Shown: piece after piece, positions 50,847 to 58,852 of the stretch
How positions within the stretch are numbered: the stretch's first letter is position 1
How the letters are laid out: every line of letters begins with the position of its first letter
Origin: Pradoshia sp. D12
Lineage (GTDB): Bacteria; Bacillota; Bacilli; Bacillales; Pradoshiaceae
Assembly: GCF_008935075.1 (NCBI RefSeq)
Contig: NZ_CP044545.1
Coordinates: forward strand, 1,763,501-1,827,500
Reading direction: 5' to 3'
DNA length: 64,000 bases
Notes under the pieces: generated by a model
Databases searched by the model: none
What the model saw: only the letters and a program-made list of their open reading frames with translations
Told to the model about the DNA's origin: nothing
Made by a program: the position numbers and the translations under genes

Positions 50847-52592
50847 GTGAAGATCTTTGTAAAGCTAAAATGGTTTTTTAAGAAAGAAAAAAAAGCATAC
50901 ATAATTGGCATCATTATGTTATTATTCGTAGCTATTTTGCAGCTGATTCCACCTAGAATTATAGGAATTGTAGTTGATCAGATTAATAATGATTCTCTGA
51001 CAGGTGCAGGTCTTTCGAAATTGACTGCTATTTTAATTGCTTCGGGCGTTGGTATGTACATATTAAGATATTTTTGGCGAATCAAGATCTTTGGTTCAGC
51101 CGTGAAGTTAGCAAGAGAACTTCGTTATCGATTATTTGATCATTTCACGAATATGCCGTCATCCTTTTACCAGCGTAAGCGCACCGGAGATTTGATGGCA
51201 CATGCGACCAATGACTTAAATGCAATCCAGCAAACCGCAGGAAGCGGTGTCCTATCCTTAGTTGATTCGCTAACGACCGGTGGGTTTGTTGTTCTGGCCA
51301 TGGCCTTTATTGATTGGCGTTTAACGCTGTTTGCATTGCTTCCTATGCCCGTTATTGCCATCTCAACAAGCTATTATGGGAAGCTATTACATAAAAGATT
51401 TAGGGCTGCTCAGGCTGCCTTTTCTGAATTGAATGACAAGACCCAGGAAAGCATAAATGGGATTAAAGTGATCAAGACCTTTGGCCAGGAAAGAGAGGAT
51501 ATTGAATCCTTTCGGTCTTCCTCTAATGATGTAGTGGATAAAAACATATCGGTGGCGCGTATAGATGCCTTGTTTGATCCAACTATCAGTGTAATGGCGG
51601 GACTTTCTTATTTTATTTCAATCGCTGTTGGCGCGAAATATGTGATGGAGGGCAGTTTGACGATTGGTGAACTTGTATCTTTTTCAACCTATCTAGGATT
51701 ATTGATTTGGCCGATGCTCGCTTTTGGATTCTTATTTAATATCGTGCAACGGGGGAACGCATCTTATGATCGAATTACTGAACTCCTAGCTGAAAAAACC
51801 GATATTTTTGATAAAACTGGCGCTCTTAACGAACAAGCCAGTGGTGATATAGAATTTGAGATTTCATCCTTTACTTATCCTGATGAAAAGGAACCTGTAC
51901 TGGAGGATCTCTCATTTACGATAAAAAAAGGGGAAACTCTCGGAATAGTTGGGAAAACTGGTGCAGGTAAAACGACTTTATTAAAATTACTGATTAGGGA
52001 ATTTGAGACAACAGAAGGGTGCATAAGCATTGGAGGACACGAAGTCCAAAATTATACGTTGAAATCCTTACGAGAAGCAATTGGGTATGTACCACAGGAT
52101 CCTTTTTTATTTTCAGCAACAGTTGGTGAGAATATCGCCTTTGCTAAACCGAATGCTACCCAAGAAGAAATTAAGGAGGCGGCAATTCTTTCATATATTC
52201 ATTCTGATATTGAAGGCTTTACGGAAGGATATAATACGGTTGTAGGTGAACGTGGAGTCTCGCTTTCTGGTGGTCAAAAGCAAAGAATCAGTATAGCAAG
52301 GGCATTGATGCTTGATCCTGAAATCTTAATTCTGGATGACTCACTATCGGCAGTCGATGCCAAAACAGAGGCAACAATCCTCCAGAATTTAAAGGAAAAC
52401 AGAGTACACAAAACAACGATTATCACATCCCATCGGTTAAGTGCTATCCAGCATGCCAATCTAATCATTGTTCTGAAGGACGGTAAAATCGTTCAAAAAG
52501 GTACGCATAGGGAGTTAATGGACTTGGAAGGCTGGTATAAAGAAATGTACCAACAGCAACAATTAGAAGAATTAGTGGAGCAGGGGGGATAA
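50847..52592 (+). CDS. ABC exporter half-transporter A (YheI-like)
   Basis: A 581-residue exporter half with six transmembrane helices (about 15-300) and a C-terminal ATPase domain. Walker A is GKTGAGKTT, the signature GVSLSGGQKQR, and Walker B is followed by Asp (ILILDDSLSAVD) in place of the catalytic Glu. It therefore contributes a degenerate ATP site, as in heterodimeric exporters such as BmrCD and YheIH. It starts at GTG after AAAAGGAGGG. The partner begins four bases after its stop codon. Probably a multidrug or peptide exporter. Confidence 0.88.
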   Translation: MKIFVKLKWFFKKEKKAYIIGIIMLLFVAILQLIPPRIIGIVVDQINNDSLTGAGLSKLTAILIASGVGMYILRYFWRIKIFGSAVKLARELRYRLFDHFTNMPSSFYQRKRTGDLMAHATNDLNAIQQTAGSGVLSLVDSLTTGGFVVLAMAFIDWRLTLFALLPMPVIAISTSYYGKLLHKRFRAAQAAFSELNDKTQESINGIKVIKTFGQEREDIESFRSSSNDVVDKNISVARIDALFDPTISVMAGLSYFISIAVGAKYVMEGSLTIGELVSFSTYLGLLIWPMLAFGFLFNIVQRGNASYDRITELLAEKTDIFDKTGALNEQASGDIEFEISSFTYPDEKEPVLEDLSFTIKKGETLGIVGKTGAGKTTLLKLLIREFETTEGCISIGGHEVQNYTLKSLREAIGYVPQDPFLFSATVGENIAFAKPNATQEEIKEAAILSYIHSDIEGFTEGYNTVVGERGVSLSGGQKQRISIARALMLDPEILILDDSLSAVDAKTEATILQNLKENRVHKTTIITSHRLSAIQHANLIIVLKDGKIVQKGTHRELMDLEGWYKEMYQQQQLEELVEQGG

Positions 52593-52595
52593 GAG

Positions 52596-54389
52596 ATGGA
52601 TGAACTTAAATCAATAACAGGAAAAGAACAGCGAGCAATTCTCTTCCGTCTCTTGTCCTATGCGAAACCATATAAAAAGAGATTAATAGGAGCATTTTTC
52701 TTATTATTTCTTGCGACAGTGGCTGACATCACAGGACCTATTTTAGTGAAGATATTCATTGATGATTATTTAACGCCAATGAATATGCAGTATAAGCCAA
52801 TAGCTATTTTGGCAATCGGGTATTTGATACTCCTGTTTGCTAAAATGTTTATTACTTATTTTCAAGAGTTTTCGTTCCAGCTTGTCGCTTTAAAAATTAT
52901 TCAGCAGCTTAGGGTTGATGTTTTCAGTAAAGTACAAAGCCTTGGATTGAGATATTTTGATAAAACACCAGCAGGAGCAATTGTATCCAGGATTACTAAT
53001 GATACAGAAGCAATTAAGGATATGTTTGTGACTGTGATTGCAGCTTTTATATCCAGTGGATTTTTCGTGATAGGGACGATTATTGCGATGTTTATTTTGA
53101 ACGTTAGGCTTGCTGTGTTTTGTTTATTCATCCTGCCCATTTTATATTTGCTTATGAGATTTTATCGTAAATTCAGCAGTGTTTTTTATCAAGAACTCAG
53201 GGAAAGGCTAAGCCAGTTGAACGCCAATTTAAATGAATCTCTCCAGGGGATGTCTATAATTCAGGTGTTTCGCCAGCAGAAACGCTTAAAGGATGAGTTT
53301 GAGGAGATTAATCAAAAACATTATGAAGCAGGAATGAGGAATATTAAGATAGATGGGTTATTGCTAAGGCCAGCGATAGATCTAGTATATATATTTGCGA
53401 TTGTTCTTGTGCTCAGTTACTTTGGGATCAACTCGATGAATTCAGTAGTTGAAATAGGTGTTTTGTATGCGTTTGTAAACTATATTGATCGTTTTTTTGA
53501 ACCAGTTAACCAAGTGATGCAAAGATTATCCTTATATCAGCAGGCAATTGTGGCTGGATCAAGAGTATTTGCTGTTTTGGATGAAAAAGAGTTAGCCCCC
53601 GGGGCAGAGAGCATTCAAACGTATAAAATCGAGCTGGGTGTCGTTGAATTTAAAAATGTTAGTTTTTCTTATGATGGAAAGAGAGATGTACTAAAAAACA
53701 TCTCCTTTAAAGTCAATGAGGGCGAAACAGTTGCACTTGTTGGACATACGGGTAGTGGAAAAAGTTCTATCATAAATTTGATCATGCGTTTCTATGAATT
53801 TAATAGAGGAGATATATTAATTGATGGGAAATCCATCAAAAGTTATTCAAATGAAGAACTGCGGGGGAAGATGGGGCTTGTATTACAGGATGCTTTCTTA
53901 TTCTATGGGTCTGTTAGAGATAATATCAGTTTGCATGATCAAACAATAACGGACAATGAAATAGAAGAGGCAGCTAAATTTGTTCAGGCGCAATCCTTCA
54001 TTGAAAAGCTACCTGATAAATATAATCATTTAGTAGTGGAGCGGGGAGCAACATTTTCGAGCGGTCAAAGGCAGTTGATTGGCTTCGCGCGAACAATCGT
54101 GAGAGATCCTAAAATTCTTATTCTTGATGAAGCGACTGCCAATATTGATACAGAAACTGAAGAGGCTATTCAAAAAAGCCTGGAAAAAATGAGAAAGGGC
54201 AGAACGACAATTGCAATTGCCCACCGTCTTTCCACAATCCAAGATGCTAACCTTATACTTGTTTTGCATCAAGGCCAAATTGTTGAACAGGGAACACATC
54301 AGGAACTGCTGGCTAAGCAAGGGCTTTATTATAAAATGTATTTACTTCAAAATGGTATCCGTTCAAGTTTCAACAAAGATGTAAGCTGA
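52596..54389 (+). CDS. ABC exporter half-transporter B (YheH-like)
   Basis: A 597-residue partner of the preceding half-transporter, with six transmembrane helices (about 25-320) and an ATPase domain: Walker A GHTGSGKSS, Walker B ILILDEATANID with the catalytic Glu intact, and H-loop AHRLST. Its signature is altered (FSSGQRQL instead of LSGGQ). Together with the Asp in the partner this gives one active and one degenerate nucleotide site. Tight spacing indicates co-translation. Confidence 0.9.
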   Translation: MDELKSITGKEQRAILFRLLSYAKPYKKRLIGAFFLLFLATVADITGPILVKIFIDDYLTPMNMQYKPIAILAIGYLILLFAKMFITYFQEFSFQLVALKIIQQLRVDVFSKVQSLGLRYFDKTPAGAIVSRITNDTEAIKDMFVTVIAAFISSGFFVIGTIIAMFILNVRLAVFCLFILPILYLLMRFYRKFSSVFYQELRERLSQLNANLNESLQGMSIIQVFRQQKRLKDEFEEINQKHYEAGMRNIKIDGLLLRPAIDLVYIFAIVLVLSYFGINSMNSVVEIGVLYAFVNYIDRFFEPVNQVMQRLSLYQQAIVAGSRVFAVLDEKELAPGAESIQTYKIELGVVEFKNVSFSYDGKRDVLKNISFKVNEGETVALVGHTGSGKSSIINLIMRFYEFNRGDILIDGKSIKSYSNEELRGKMGLVLQDAFLFYGSVRDNISLHDQTITDNEIEEAAKFVQAQSFIEKLPDKYNHLVVERGATFSSGQRQLIGFARTIVRDPKILILDEATANIDTETEEAIQKSLEKMRKGRTTIAIAHRLSTIQDANLILVLHQGQIVEQGTHQELLAKQGLYYKMYLLQNGIRSSFNKDVS

Positions 54390-54408
54390 AATAAAGACTC
54401 TAACTAAA

Positions 54409-54446
54409 TAAATCGCATCCGATGAATCGGATGCGATTTATTGTTT
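54409..54446 (+). terminator. Terminator of the ABC exporter operon
   Basis: AAATCGCATCCGAT / ATCGGATGCGATTT is a perfect stem with a T-rich tail. Confidence 0.93.
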
Positions 54447-54564
54447 TTCTGAAATATACTTTTGGGTGATTCCTGAAACTGTTTGAACAGTGTTTTAATG
54501 GAAAAAGAATGAGTTCTTCTAACTCTATTCTATCCTTATGTGTTTAGGTTTTTCTTACTTTAGC

Positions 54565-54741
54565 TTAACATGATATTTTTGATCTATTGTATGTTTTTTC
54601 AGGTTGATAGTTGTTTAACAGATGATCGAGTTCCTGGCTATATTGAATGGTTGTTTGAGATGATAATCCATTCTGAGAGACGATAGTAACTAGTTCTGCA
54701 CGCTTGATTTCTATTTTATCTAACAACTCTTGATTATCCAT
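54565..54741 (-). CDS. ynzD: Spo0E-family aspartyl phosphate phosphatase (YnzD-like)
   Basis: A 58-residue gene on the minus strand. The helical hairpin DKIEIKRAELVTIVSQNGLS and SQTTIQYSQELDHLLNNY contains the Spo0E signature S-Q-x-L-D. These small proteins dephosphorylate Spo0A phosphate and delay sporulation. In B. subtilis ynzD lies between yneF and ccdA, so this gene resumes the backbone after the inserted block. Confidence 0.85.
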   Translation of the reverse strand: MDNQELLDKIEIKRAELVTIVSQNGLSSQTTIQYSQELDHLLNNYQPEKTYNRSKISC

Positions 54742-54974
54742 GGTTGCAGATCCTTCCTCGTTTAGTGGATTATGTTTAAATTTACAAGGTTATAACATAT
54801 TCTTACAGAAAAGAATTGCGGTAAAACTATTATACATAAATTTTACTAAAAATGTAAAATATATTGAAAAAATAAAACTATACTCTTTATCATCTGCTCA
54901 GACAGTTACTTTATATGGAGTAATTTGGTACAATGTAAGGTGGAATGAATTAGAAACAGTGGGGGTAATTTCAT
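54742..54974. other. Divergent region between ynzD and ccdA
   Basis: Shared upstream region of the two divergent genes. AT-rich, with no structured element recognised. The ccdA ribosome-binding site AGTGGGGG lies at its right end. Confidence 0.4.
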
Positions 54975-55682
54975 TTGGGTGATATTAATATATTTTTGGC
55001 ATTCGGAGCAGGTTTCCTCAGCTTTATATCTCCATGCTGTCTTCCGCTTTATCCGGCCTTTCTTTCATATATAACAGGAATGTCGGTTGGAGAATTAAAA
55101 AATGATAACGCGATGATGCATAAAAGGAGTCTATTACATACTTTCTTTTTCTTAATTGGATTTTCCATTATTTTTATAGCACTGGGATTCAGTGCATCTT
55201 ATATTGGAACCTTCTTTGAAAACTATGGGGATATTATCCGGCAATTAGGTGCTATTCTTATAGTCTTTTTTGGCTTAATTATAATTGGCTTCTTTCAACC
55301 GAAGTTTCTTATGAAAGAACACCGTTTTGAATTTAAAAATCGTCCGGGTGGTTATATCGGATCAATTTTAATAGGAATTGCCTTTGCAGCAGGATGGACT
55401 CCATGTACTGGACCTATTTTAATGGTTGTCATTGGGATGACCGGAACCAACCCGGAATCTGGTATGTTCTACATGTTAGCTTATATTTTAGGATTTGCTA
55501 TTCCGTTTTTTATTATGTCTTTTTTTATTGGGAAATTAAGCTGGATCAAACGTAACTCGGATAAAGTTATGAAGGCAGGCGGAATGTTAATGATTCTGAT
55601 GGGAATCGTTTTGTTTTTTGATTGGATGACCAAAATAAGCTCCTATTTTATCGCTTTATTCGGAGGATGGAGTGGTTTTTAA
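54975..55682 (+). CDS. ccdA: CcdA, thiol-disulfide electron transporter for cytochrome c biogenesis
   Basis: A 235-residue integral membrane protein of the DsbD-beta/CcdA family with six transmembrane helices. The paired redox cysteines are in [12 protein letters not shown] (helix 1) and [11 protein letters not shown] (helix 4). It passes electrons from cytoplasmic thioredoxin to extracytoplasmic thiol proteins such as ResA (cytochrome c maturation) and, in B. subtilis, StoA during sporulation. It starts at TTG. The order ccdA-yneI-yneJ is as in B. subtilis. Confidence 0.95.
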   Translation: MGDINIFLAFGAGFLSFISPCCLPLYPAFLSYITGMSVGELKNDNAMMHKRSLLHTFFFLIGFSIIFIALGFSASYIGTFFENYGDIIRQLGAILIVFFGLIIIGFFQPKFLMKEHRFEFKNRPGGYIGSILIGIAFAAGWTPCTGPILMVVIGMTGTNPESGMFYMLAYILGFAIPFFIMSFFIGKLSWIKRNSDKVMKAGGMLMILMGIVLFFDWMTKISSYFIALFGGWSGF

Positions 55683-55743
55683 CTAGTTTTAATCATATTC
55701 AGCACAGAGTTATACTTTTATTTTGTAACAGGGGGAACTAAAG

Positions 55744-56103
55744 ATGGCTAATATTCTAATAGTGGATGATGCAAAGTTTATGCGGTTGACGTTGGCAGCT
55801 ATCCTTAAAAAAGGAAATCATCACATTGTTGGAGAAGCAGAATCAGGTATAGAGGCAATTGATCTATATGAAAAGTATAAGCCTGATTTGGTTACTATGG
55901 ATGTAACGATGCCATTAATGAGTGGATTAGAGGCGACCAAAGTAATTAAGGGTAAATACCCGGATGCCAAAATTATTATGTGTTCGGCAATGGGTCAGCA
56001 AAAGATTGTCAGAGAATCTATAGAAGCGGGTGCAAAAGACTTTATTATAAAACCATTTGAAGAGATAAGGGTAATAGATGCGGTCAAGCGTGTCTTGGAT
56101 TAA
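55744..56103 (+). CDS. yneI: YneI, single-domain response regulator
   Basis: A 119-residue CheY-like receiver without an output domain. The acid pocket is Asp8-Asp9 in IVDDAKFMR, phosphoacceptor Asp53 in TMDVTMP, Thr/Ser at MCSAMGQQ and Lys103 in DFIIKPFEE. The partner kinase is unknown. It is located between ccdA and yneJ as in B. subtilis. AGGGGGAA precedes the ATG. Confidence 0.94.
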   Translation: MANILIVDDAKFMRLTLAAILKKGNHHIVGEAESGIEAIDLYEKYKPDLVTMDVTMPLMSGLEATKVIKGKYPDAKIIMCSAMGQQKIVRESIEAGAKDFIIKPFEEIRVIDAVKRVLD

Positions 56104-56157
56104 CATAAATCGTATTAAACGTTTGAAATTAATGTATGCTAAAAGGAATGATGATAT

Positions 56158-56655
56158 ATGATGTTTGCAGTATCTACAATACTTGCAGTGATAATGGGAC
56201 TTTTTGTTTTTGCAGTAAGGATGAAGGCATCTCAAAAACCGGCTTCTATCAAAAAGATTATATTGCCGCCGTTTTTTATGAGTACCGGTGCACTTATGTA
56301 TGTATTCCCATATTTTCGGTTAACTGGAATGGAAATACTCGAGGCAATCATACTGGGCATGTTTTTTTCCATATTTTTAATAAAGACATCCAAATTTGAA
56401 ATTAAAGATAAACAAATATATATGAAACGGTCGAAAGCTTTTGGAATTGTCCTTATAGGACTCATTTTAATCAGAACCATCCTTAAGGTATTTTTAAGTT
56501 CATCAATTGATTTGGGTGAAACAGGAGGAATGTTCTGGCTATTGGCTTTTTCAATGATTGTGCCATGGAGAATAGCGATGTATATGCAATATAAGAAGTT
56601 TGAGAACATCTTAAATGATACACAGGCAGGTAATAATCCGGTTACTTCCGTATAA
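56158..56655 (+). CDS. yneJ: YneJ/CcdC-family membrane protein
   Basis: A 165-residue membrane protein with four or five hydrophobic segments, equivalent to B. subtilis YneJ (CcdC). It accompanies ccdA and is not essential for cytochrome c formation in that species. Family features include PPFFMSTGALMYVFPYFR near 37-54 and the C-terminal FSMIVPWRIAMYMQY. Two adjacent ATG codons are possible starts. A terminator follows immediately. Confidence 0.88.
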   Translation: MMFAVSTILAVIMGLFVFAVRMKASQKPASIKKIILPPFFMSTGALMYVFPYFRLTGMEILEAIILGMFFSIFLIKTSKFEIKDKQIYMKRSKAFGIVLIGLILIRTILKVFLSSSIDLGETGGMFWLLAFSMIVPWRIAMYMQYKKFENILNDTQAGNNPVTSV

Positions 56656-56660
56656 ATGAT

Positions 56661-56687
56661 AAAAAACGACCTTTGGTCGTTTTTTTA
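56661..56687 (+). terminator. Terminator of the ccdA-yneI-yneJ unit
   Basis: AAAAAACGACC / GGTCGTTTTTT with a short loop and a T tail. Confidence 0.92.
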
Positions 56688-57015
56688 ATTTTGGCTGTTT
56701 TAACCCGAATCATGTTAATTGTGTTGAATTTGTTTCACAAAATACAACCGTATTTTAAATTGAAGATATTTTTGAGGAAGATCATAAAAATAAAAGGCTG
56801 TTTTCGCATAGATTGTTGCTCTTGAATAAAAGGATATAAATATCCAATTTGTGGTACAGTTGAATTAAGATGGCTTGTTCAACAAACGGGGCAGGTTAGC
56901 GGAAGAATGACTTGAACAAAATATGGCGAATAATTGATATTAGAACATACCAACGACTAAAAGACGATCAACGAATTAGGGATAAAACCAGTAAATAAAT
57001 TTCAGGGAGAGTAAC
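56688..57015. other. Intergenic region containing repeat copy 6
   Basis: No gene apart from the repeat at 56857-56907. The region ends at the ribosome-binding site AGGGAGAG of the broken gene that follows. Confidence 0.45.
56857..56907 (+). repeat. Cassette-type repeat, copy 6 (tail half)
   Basis: CAGTTGAATTAAG, a small TTGTT-C-AACAA hairpin, then ACGGGGCAGGTTAGCGGAAG. The large hairpin seen in other copies is not evident. Confidence 0.6.
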
Positions 57016-57460
57016 ATGAATTTTAATGAGTCGGTTTTGGATGAACAGCTTGAAATACTAAAAAGCTTTTTATGCCATTTATTCTAGTTTTAGATATTTA
57101 AATGAGAAATTTGATAACCTATGTAGATTTGGTTCTCAGGAATTTTGGAAGTATACAATAGATGCACATTACTTTCAGTTAATTAATCTCTGGTGTATGA
57201 ATTTTGGCACTGACGAAAATGAAATACACTGGAAGAAGCTTGGATTAGATGGTGATTTAAAGCCAATTATTTTGTCTAACATAGAGTTAAGTGAGAAAGA
57301 TTATAATTTGTACTGGAAGAGTTTGAAGGATTGGCGAAATATGTATTCAGCACATAGAGTACCAGGATTTAAAGAAAAGACACCAGACTTGAAAATAGCC
57401 CGAATGGTAGTATTTATATATGAAGACTGGGTTGAAAGGAATATTGATGCAATCAGTTAG
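57016..57460 (+). pseudogene. Frameshifted gene with HEPN-like features
   Basis: The ATG at 57016 has AGGGAGAG upstream and reads MNFNESVLDEQLEILKS before an early stop. In the next frame the protein continues from about 57065 (AFYAIYSSFRYLNEKFDN) to TAG-type stop 57458-57460, about 147 residues in total. The join is the AAAAA run at 57060-57064, explained by one extra A. The segment LKDWRNMYSAHRV has the R-x5-H spacing of HEPN-fold RNases and AbiU2-like proteins, so a defence or toxin role is possible. Either a pseudogene or a sequencing error. Confidence 0.55.
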
Positions 57461-57585
57461 TTATTCCTCATTGAAACTATATGAGGAAAACTTTAAAGAA
57501 GAATTAAATTTATCAATTAGCACTTTGCTAACAGCGTCAAAATAATACATAGTCTTTAAGCAGGGATAAATATTTTTGGCTATTA

Positions 57586-57624
57586 TAGCTTATTGAACTA
57601 AAGGGGCAGAAGAGTTGAAGAAGC
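57586..57624 (+). repeat. Cassette-type repeat, copy 7 (tail half, diverged)
   Basis: AGCTTATTGAACTAAAGGGG, then CAGAAGAGTTGAAGAAG. It directly precedes the kinase gene at 57646. Confidence 0.5.
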
Positions 57625-57645
57625 CTATGATTAAGGATGGGGAAA

Positions 57646-58182
57646 ATGAAAGAAAAAATACACATATTGGGAGCCTCTGGTTCTGGTACTTCAACGCTCG
57701 GTTCTTCATTATCAAAGGTCTTACCTCATACACATCTTGATACTGATGACTACTTTTGGACAACTAAATTTACTAAACAAAGAGAAGTACCTAAAAGAAG
57801 AGAAATGCTTGAAAAAGATTTATTACTTAATGAAAACTGGATTCTTTCTGGTGCAGTGTGTGGTTGGGGTGATAACTTTAAAAGTTATTTTGACCTTGTT
57901 ATATTCTTATGGGTTCCGCAAGATATAAGGCTTGAAAGGTTAAAGCAGAGGGAATATGAGCGTTATGGAAGTCAAATATTAACTGGCGGAAGCAAATATG
58001 AACAATCGAAAACTTTTTTAGAGTGGGCTTCTCTTTATGATAGTGCGGGAATGAAAGTTAGAAGTAAAAAATTGCACGAGCATTGGATGGCAGACTTATC
58101 TTGTCCAGTATTAAAAATTGAAGGGGATTATTCAGTCAATGAAAGAGTTGATATTGTCTTAGATTATCTAAATACTAATTGA
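57646..58182 (+). CDS. P-loop kinase-like protein (adenylate/shikimate kinase fold)
   Basis: A 178-residue protein with P-loop GASGSGTSTLG at residues 7-17 (Thr in place of the usual Lys in GSGTST, a pattern of a Bacillus AAA/kinase subgroup), the DTDDYFW substrate segment near 32-38, and a lid-like ERLKQREYERYGSQ. Probably a nucleotide-binding kinase of unknown acceptor. ATG 57646 is preferred over 57637 by spacing from AAGGATGGGG. It ends four bases before repeat copy 8, a very tight association. Confidence 0.65.
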   Translation: MKEKIHILGASGSGTSTLGSSLSKVLPHTHLDTDDYFWTTKFTKQREVPKRREMLEKDLLLNENWILSGAVCGWGDNFKSYFDLVIFLWVPQDIRLERLKQREYERYGSQILTGGSKYEQSKTFLEWASLYDSAGMKVRSKKLHEHWMADLSCPVLKIEGDYSVNERVDIVLDYLNTN

Positions 58183-58185
58183 ACT

Positions 58186-58268
58186 AACAGGGAGTTGATC
58201 CAAGAAGGATTAATGTCCTTTTCTGTTGAACTCCTTATGGAAGTAAAGGGGCAGGTTAGCTCAAGAAG
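58186..58268 (+). repeat. Cassette-type repeat, copy 8
   Basis: AGGGAGTTGATCC / GGATTAATGTCCT hairpin, TTTTCTG, TTGAACTCCTTATGG and the tail GGGGCAGGTTAGCTCAAGAAG. One of the best conserved copies. Confidence 0.72.
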
Positions 58269-58349
58269 GAATTGAATAGAATAATAATGTAAATGTGATA
58301 TGATTAGACAAAAACTTGGGGATATGACTTGTTGTAAGGGGAGAGAAAT

Positions 58350-58586
58350 ATGCTAAAAACATTAAGAATTATTTTATCGATAGGTGTTCTTGCATTAGCG
58401 TTTTTTGGTCTAATAACTAAGAACTTTGAGTATATGCCTTATTTAATGATGGTACTAAGTTTTTTCATATTGACTACGGGACTAATTGAGCTTCAAAAAG
58501 ATAAAAAAGCATTTTGGGGTTATATGTCTATTGGTGTTTCTGGTTTTGTTTTTTATGTTTCAATTCAGGGATTCTTATTGAGTTAA
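58350..58586 (+). CDS. YczI-like DUF3953 small membrane protein
   Basis: A 78-residue protein with two or three hydrophobic segments (LRIILSIGVLALAFFGLI, YLMMVLSFFILTTGLIEL, GVSGFVFYVSIQGFLL) and a short basic loop QKDKKAFWGY between the second and third. The pattern matches the DUF3953/YczI family of Bacillus, function unknown. GGGGAGAG precedes the ATG. It is the single gene between repeat copies 8 and 9. Confidence 0.8.
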   Translation: MLKTLRIILSIGVLALAFFGLITKNFEYMPYLMMVLSFFILTTGLIELQKDKKAFWGYMSIGVSGFVFYVSIQGFLLS

Positions 58587-58596
58587 CAGGGATATT

Positions 58597-58664
58597 AGCA
58601 AAAGAAAAGGCTGTCAAATTGACGGCCTTTTCTTTTGCTGCTAACGGGTCAGTTTAGTGAAAGA
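58597..58664 (+). repeat. Cassette-type repeat, copy 9 (long-hairpin variant)
   Basis: A 19-bp stem, AGCAAAAGAAAAGGCTGTC paired with its inverse at 58621-58639 with one wobble, then CTAACGGGTCAGTTTAGTG. It begins 11 bases after the preceding stop codon and doubles as a terminator. Confidence 0.75.
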
Positions 58665-58740
58665 ACATTGTTTAATTTGTGTTGAACATTAGAGTTGGAT
58701 TGTACTAATATAAAACTTATAAGTAATGAAAGGAGCTGCT

Positions 58741-58803
58741 GTGTTTATGTATAGCAAGCGAAATGTGGAGATTGTAACAAATAGGGAGGTATGCACAAAA
58801 TAA
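58741..58803 (+). CDS. Leader peptide upstream of the RsgA-like gene
   Basis: AAAGGAG at 58729-58735 precedes a GTG at 58741 and an in-frame ATG at 58747. The peptide MYSKRNVEIVTNREVCTK ends at TAA 58801-58803. Its last codons form one arm (58784-58795) of a hairpin with 58809-58823, which can alternatively pair with the Shine-Dalgarno of the next gene. This is the architecture of translation-attenuation leaders of antibiotic-inducible genes. Confidence 0.5.
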   Translation: MFMYSKRNVEIVTNREVCTK

Positions 58804-58850
58804 ACTAATGCATAAAACCTCCCAAAAGTTATTATCTAAACTTTAGGAGG
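58784..58850 (+). promoter_or_regulatory. Alternative hairpins controlling the RsgA-like gene
   Basis: Segment A GGGAGGTATGCA (58784-58795) pairs with B TGCATAAAACCTCCC (58809-58823). B can instead pair with C, AACTTTAGGAGG (58839-58850), which includes the ribosome-binding site. The pairings are mutually exclusive, so ribosome occupancy of A would decide whether C is free. Confidence 0.55.
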
Positions 58851-58852
58851 AA

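Noticed and set aside
54740-54982. 80-codon + frame between ynzD and ccdA
   Set aside because: Starts on the complement of the ynzD start codon, runs through the AT-rich promoter region and overlaps the ccdA start. No ribosome-binding site or recognisable motif.
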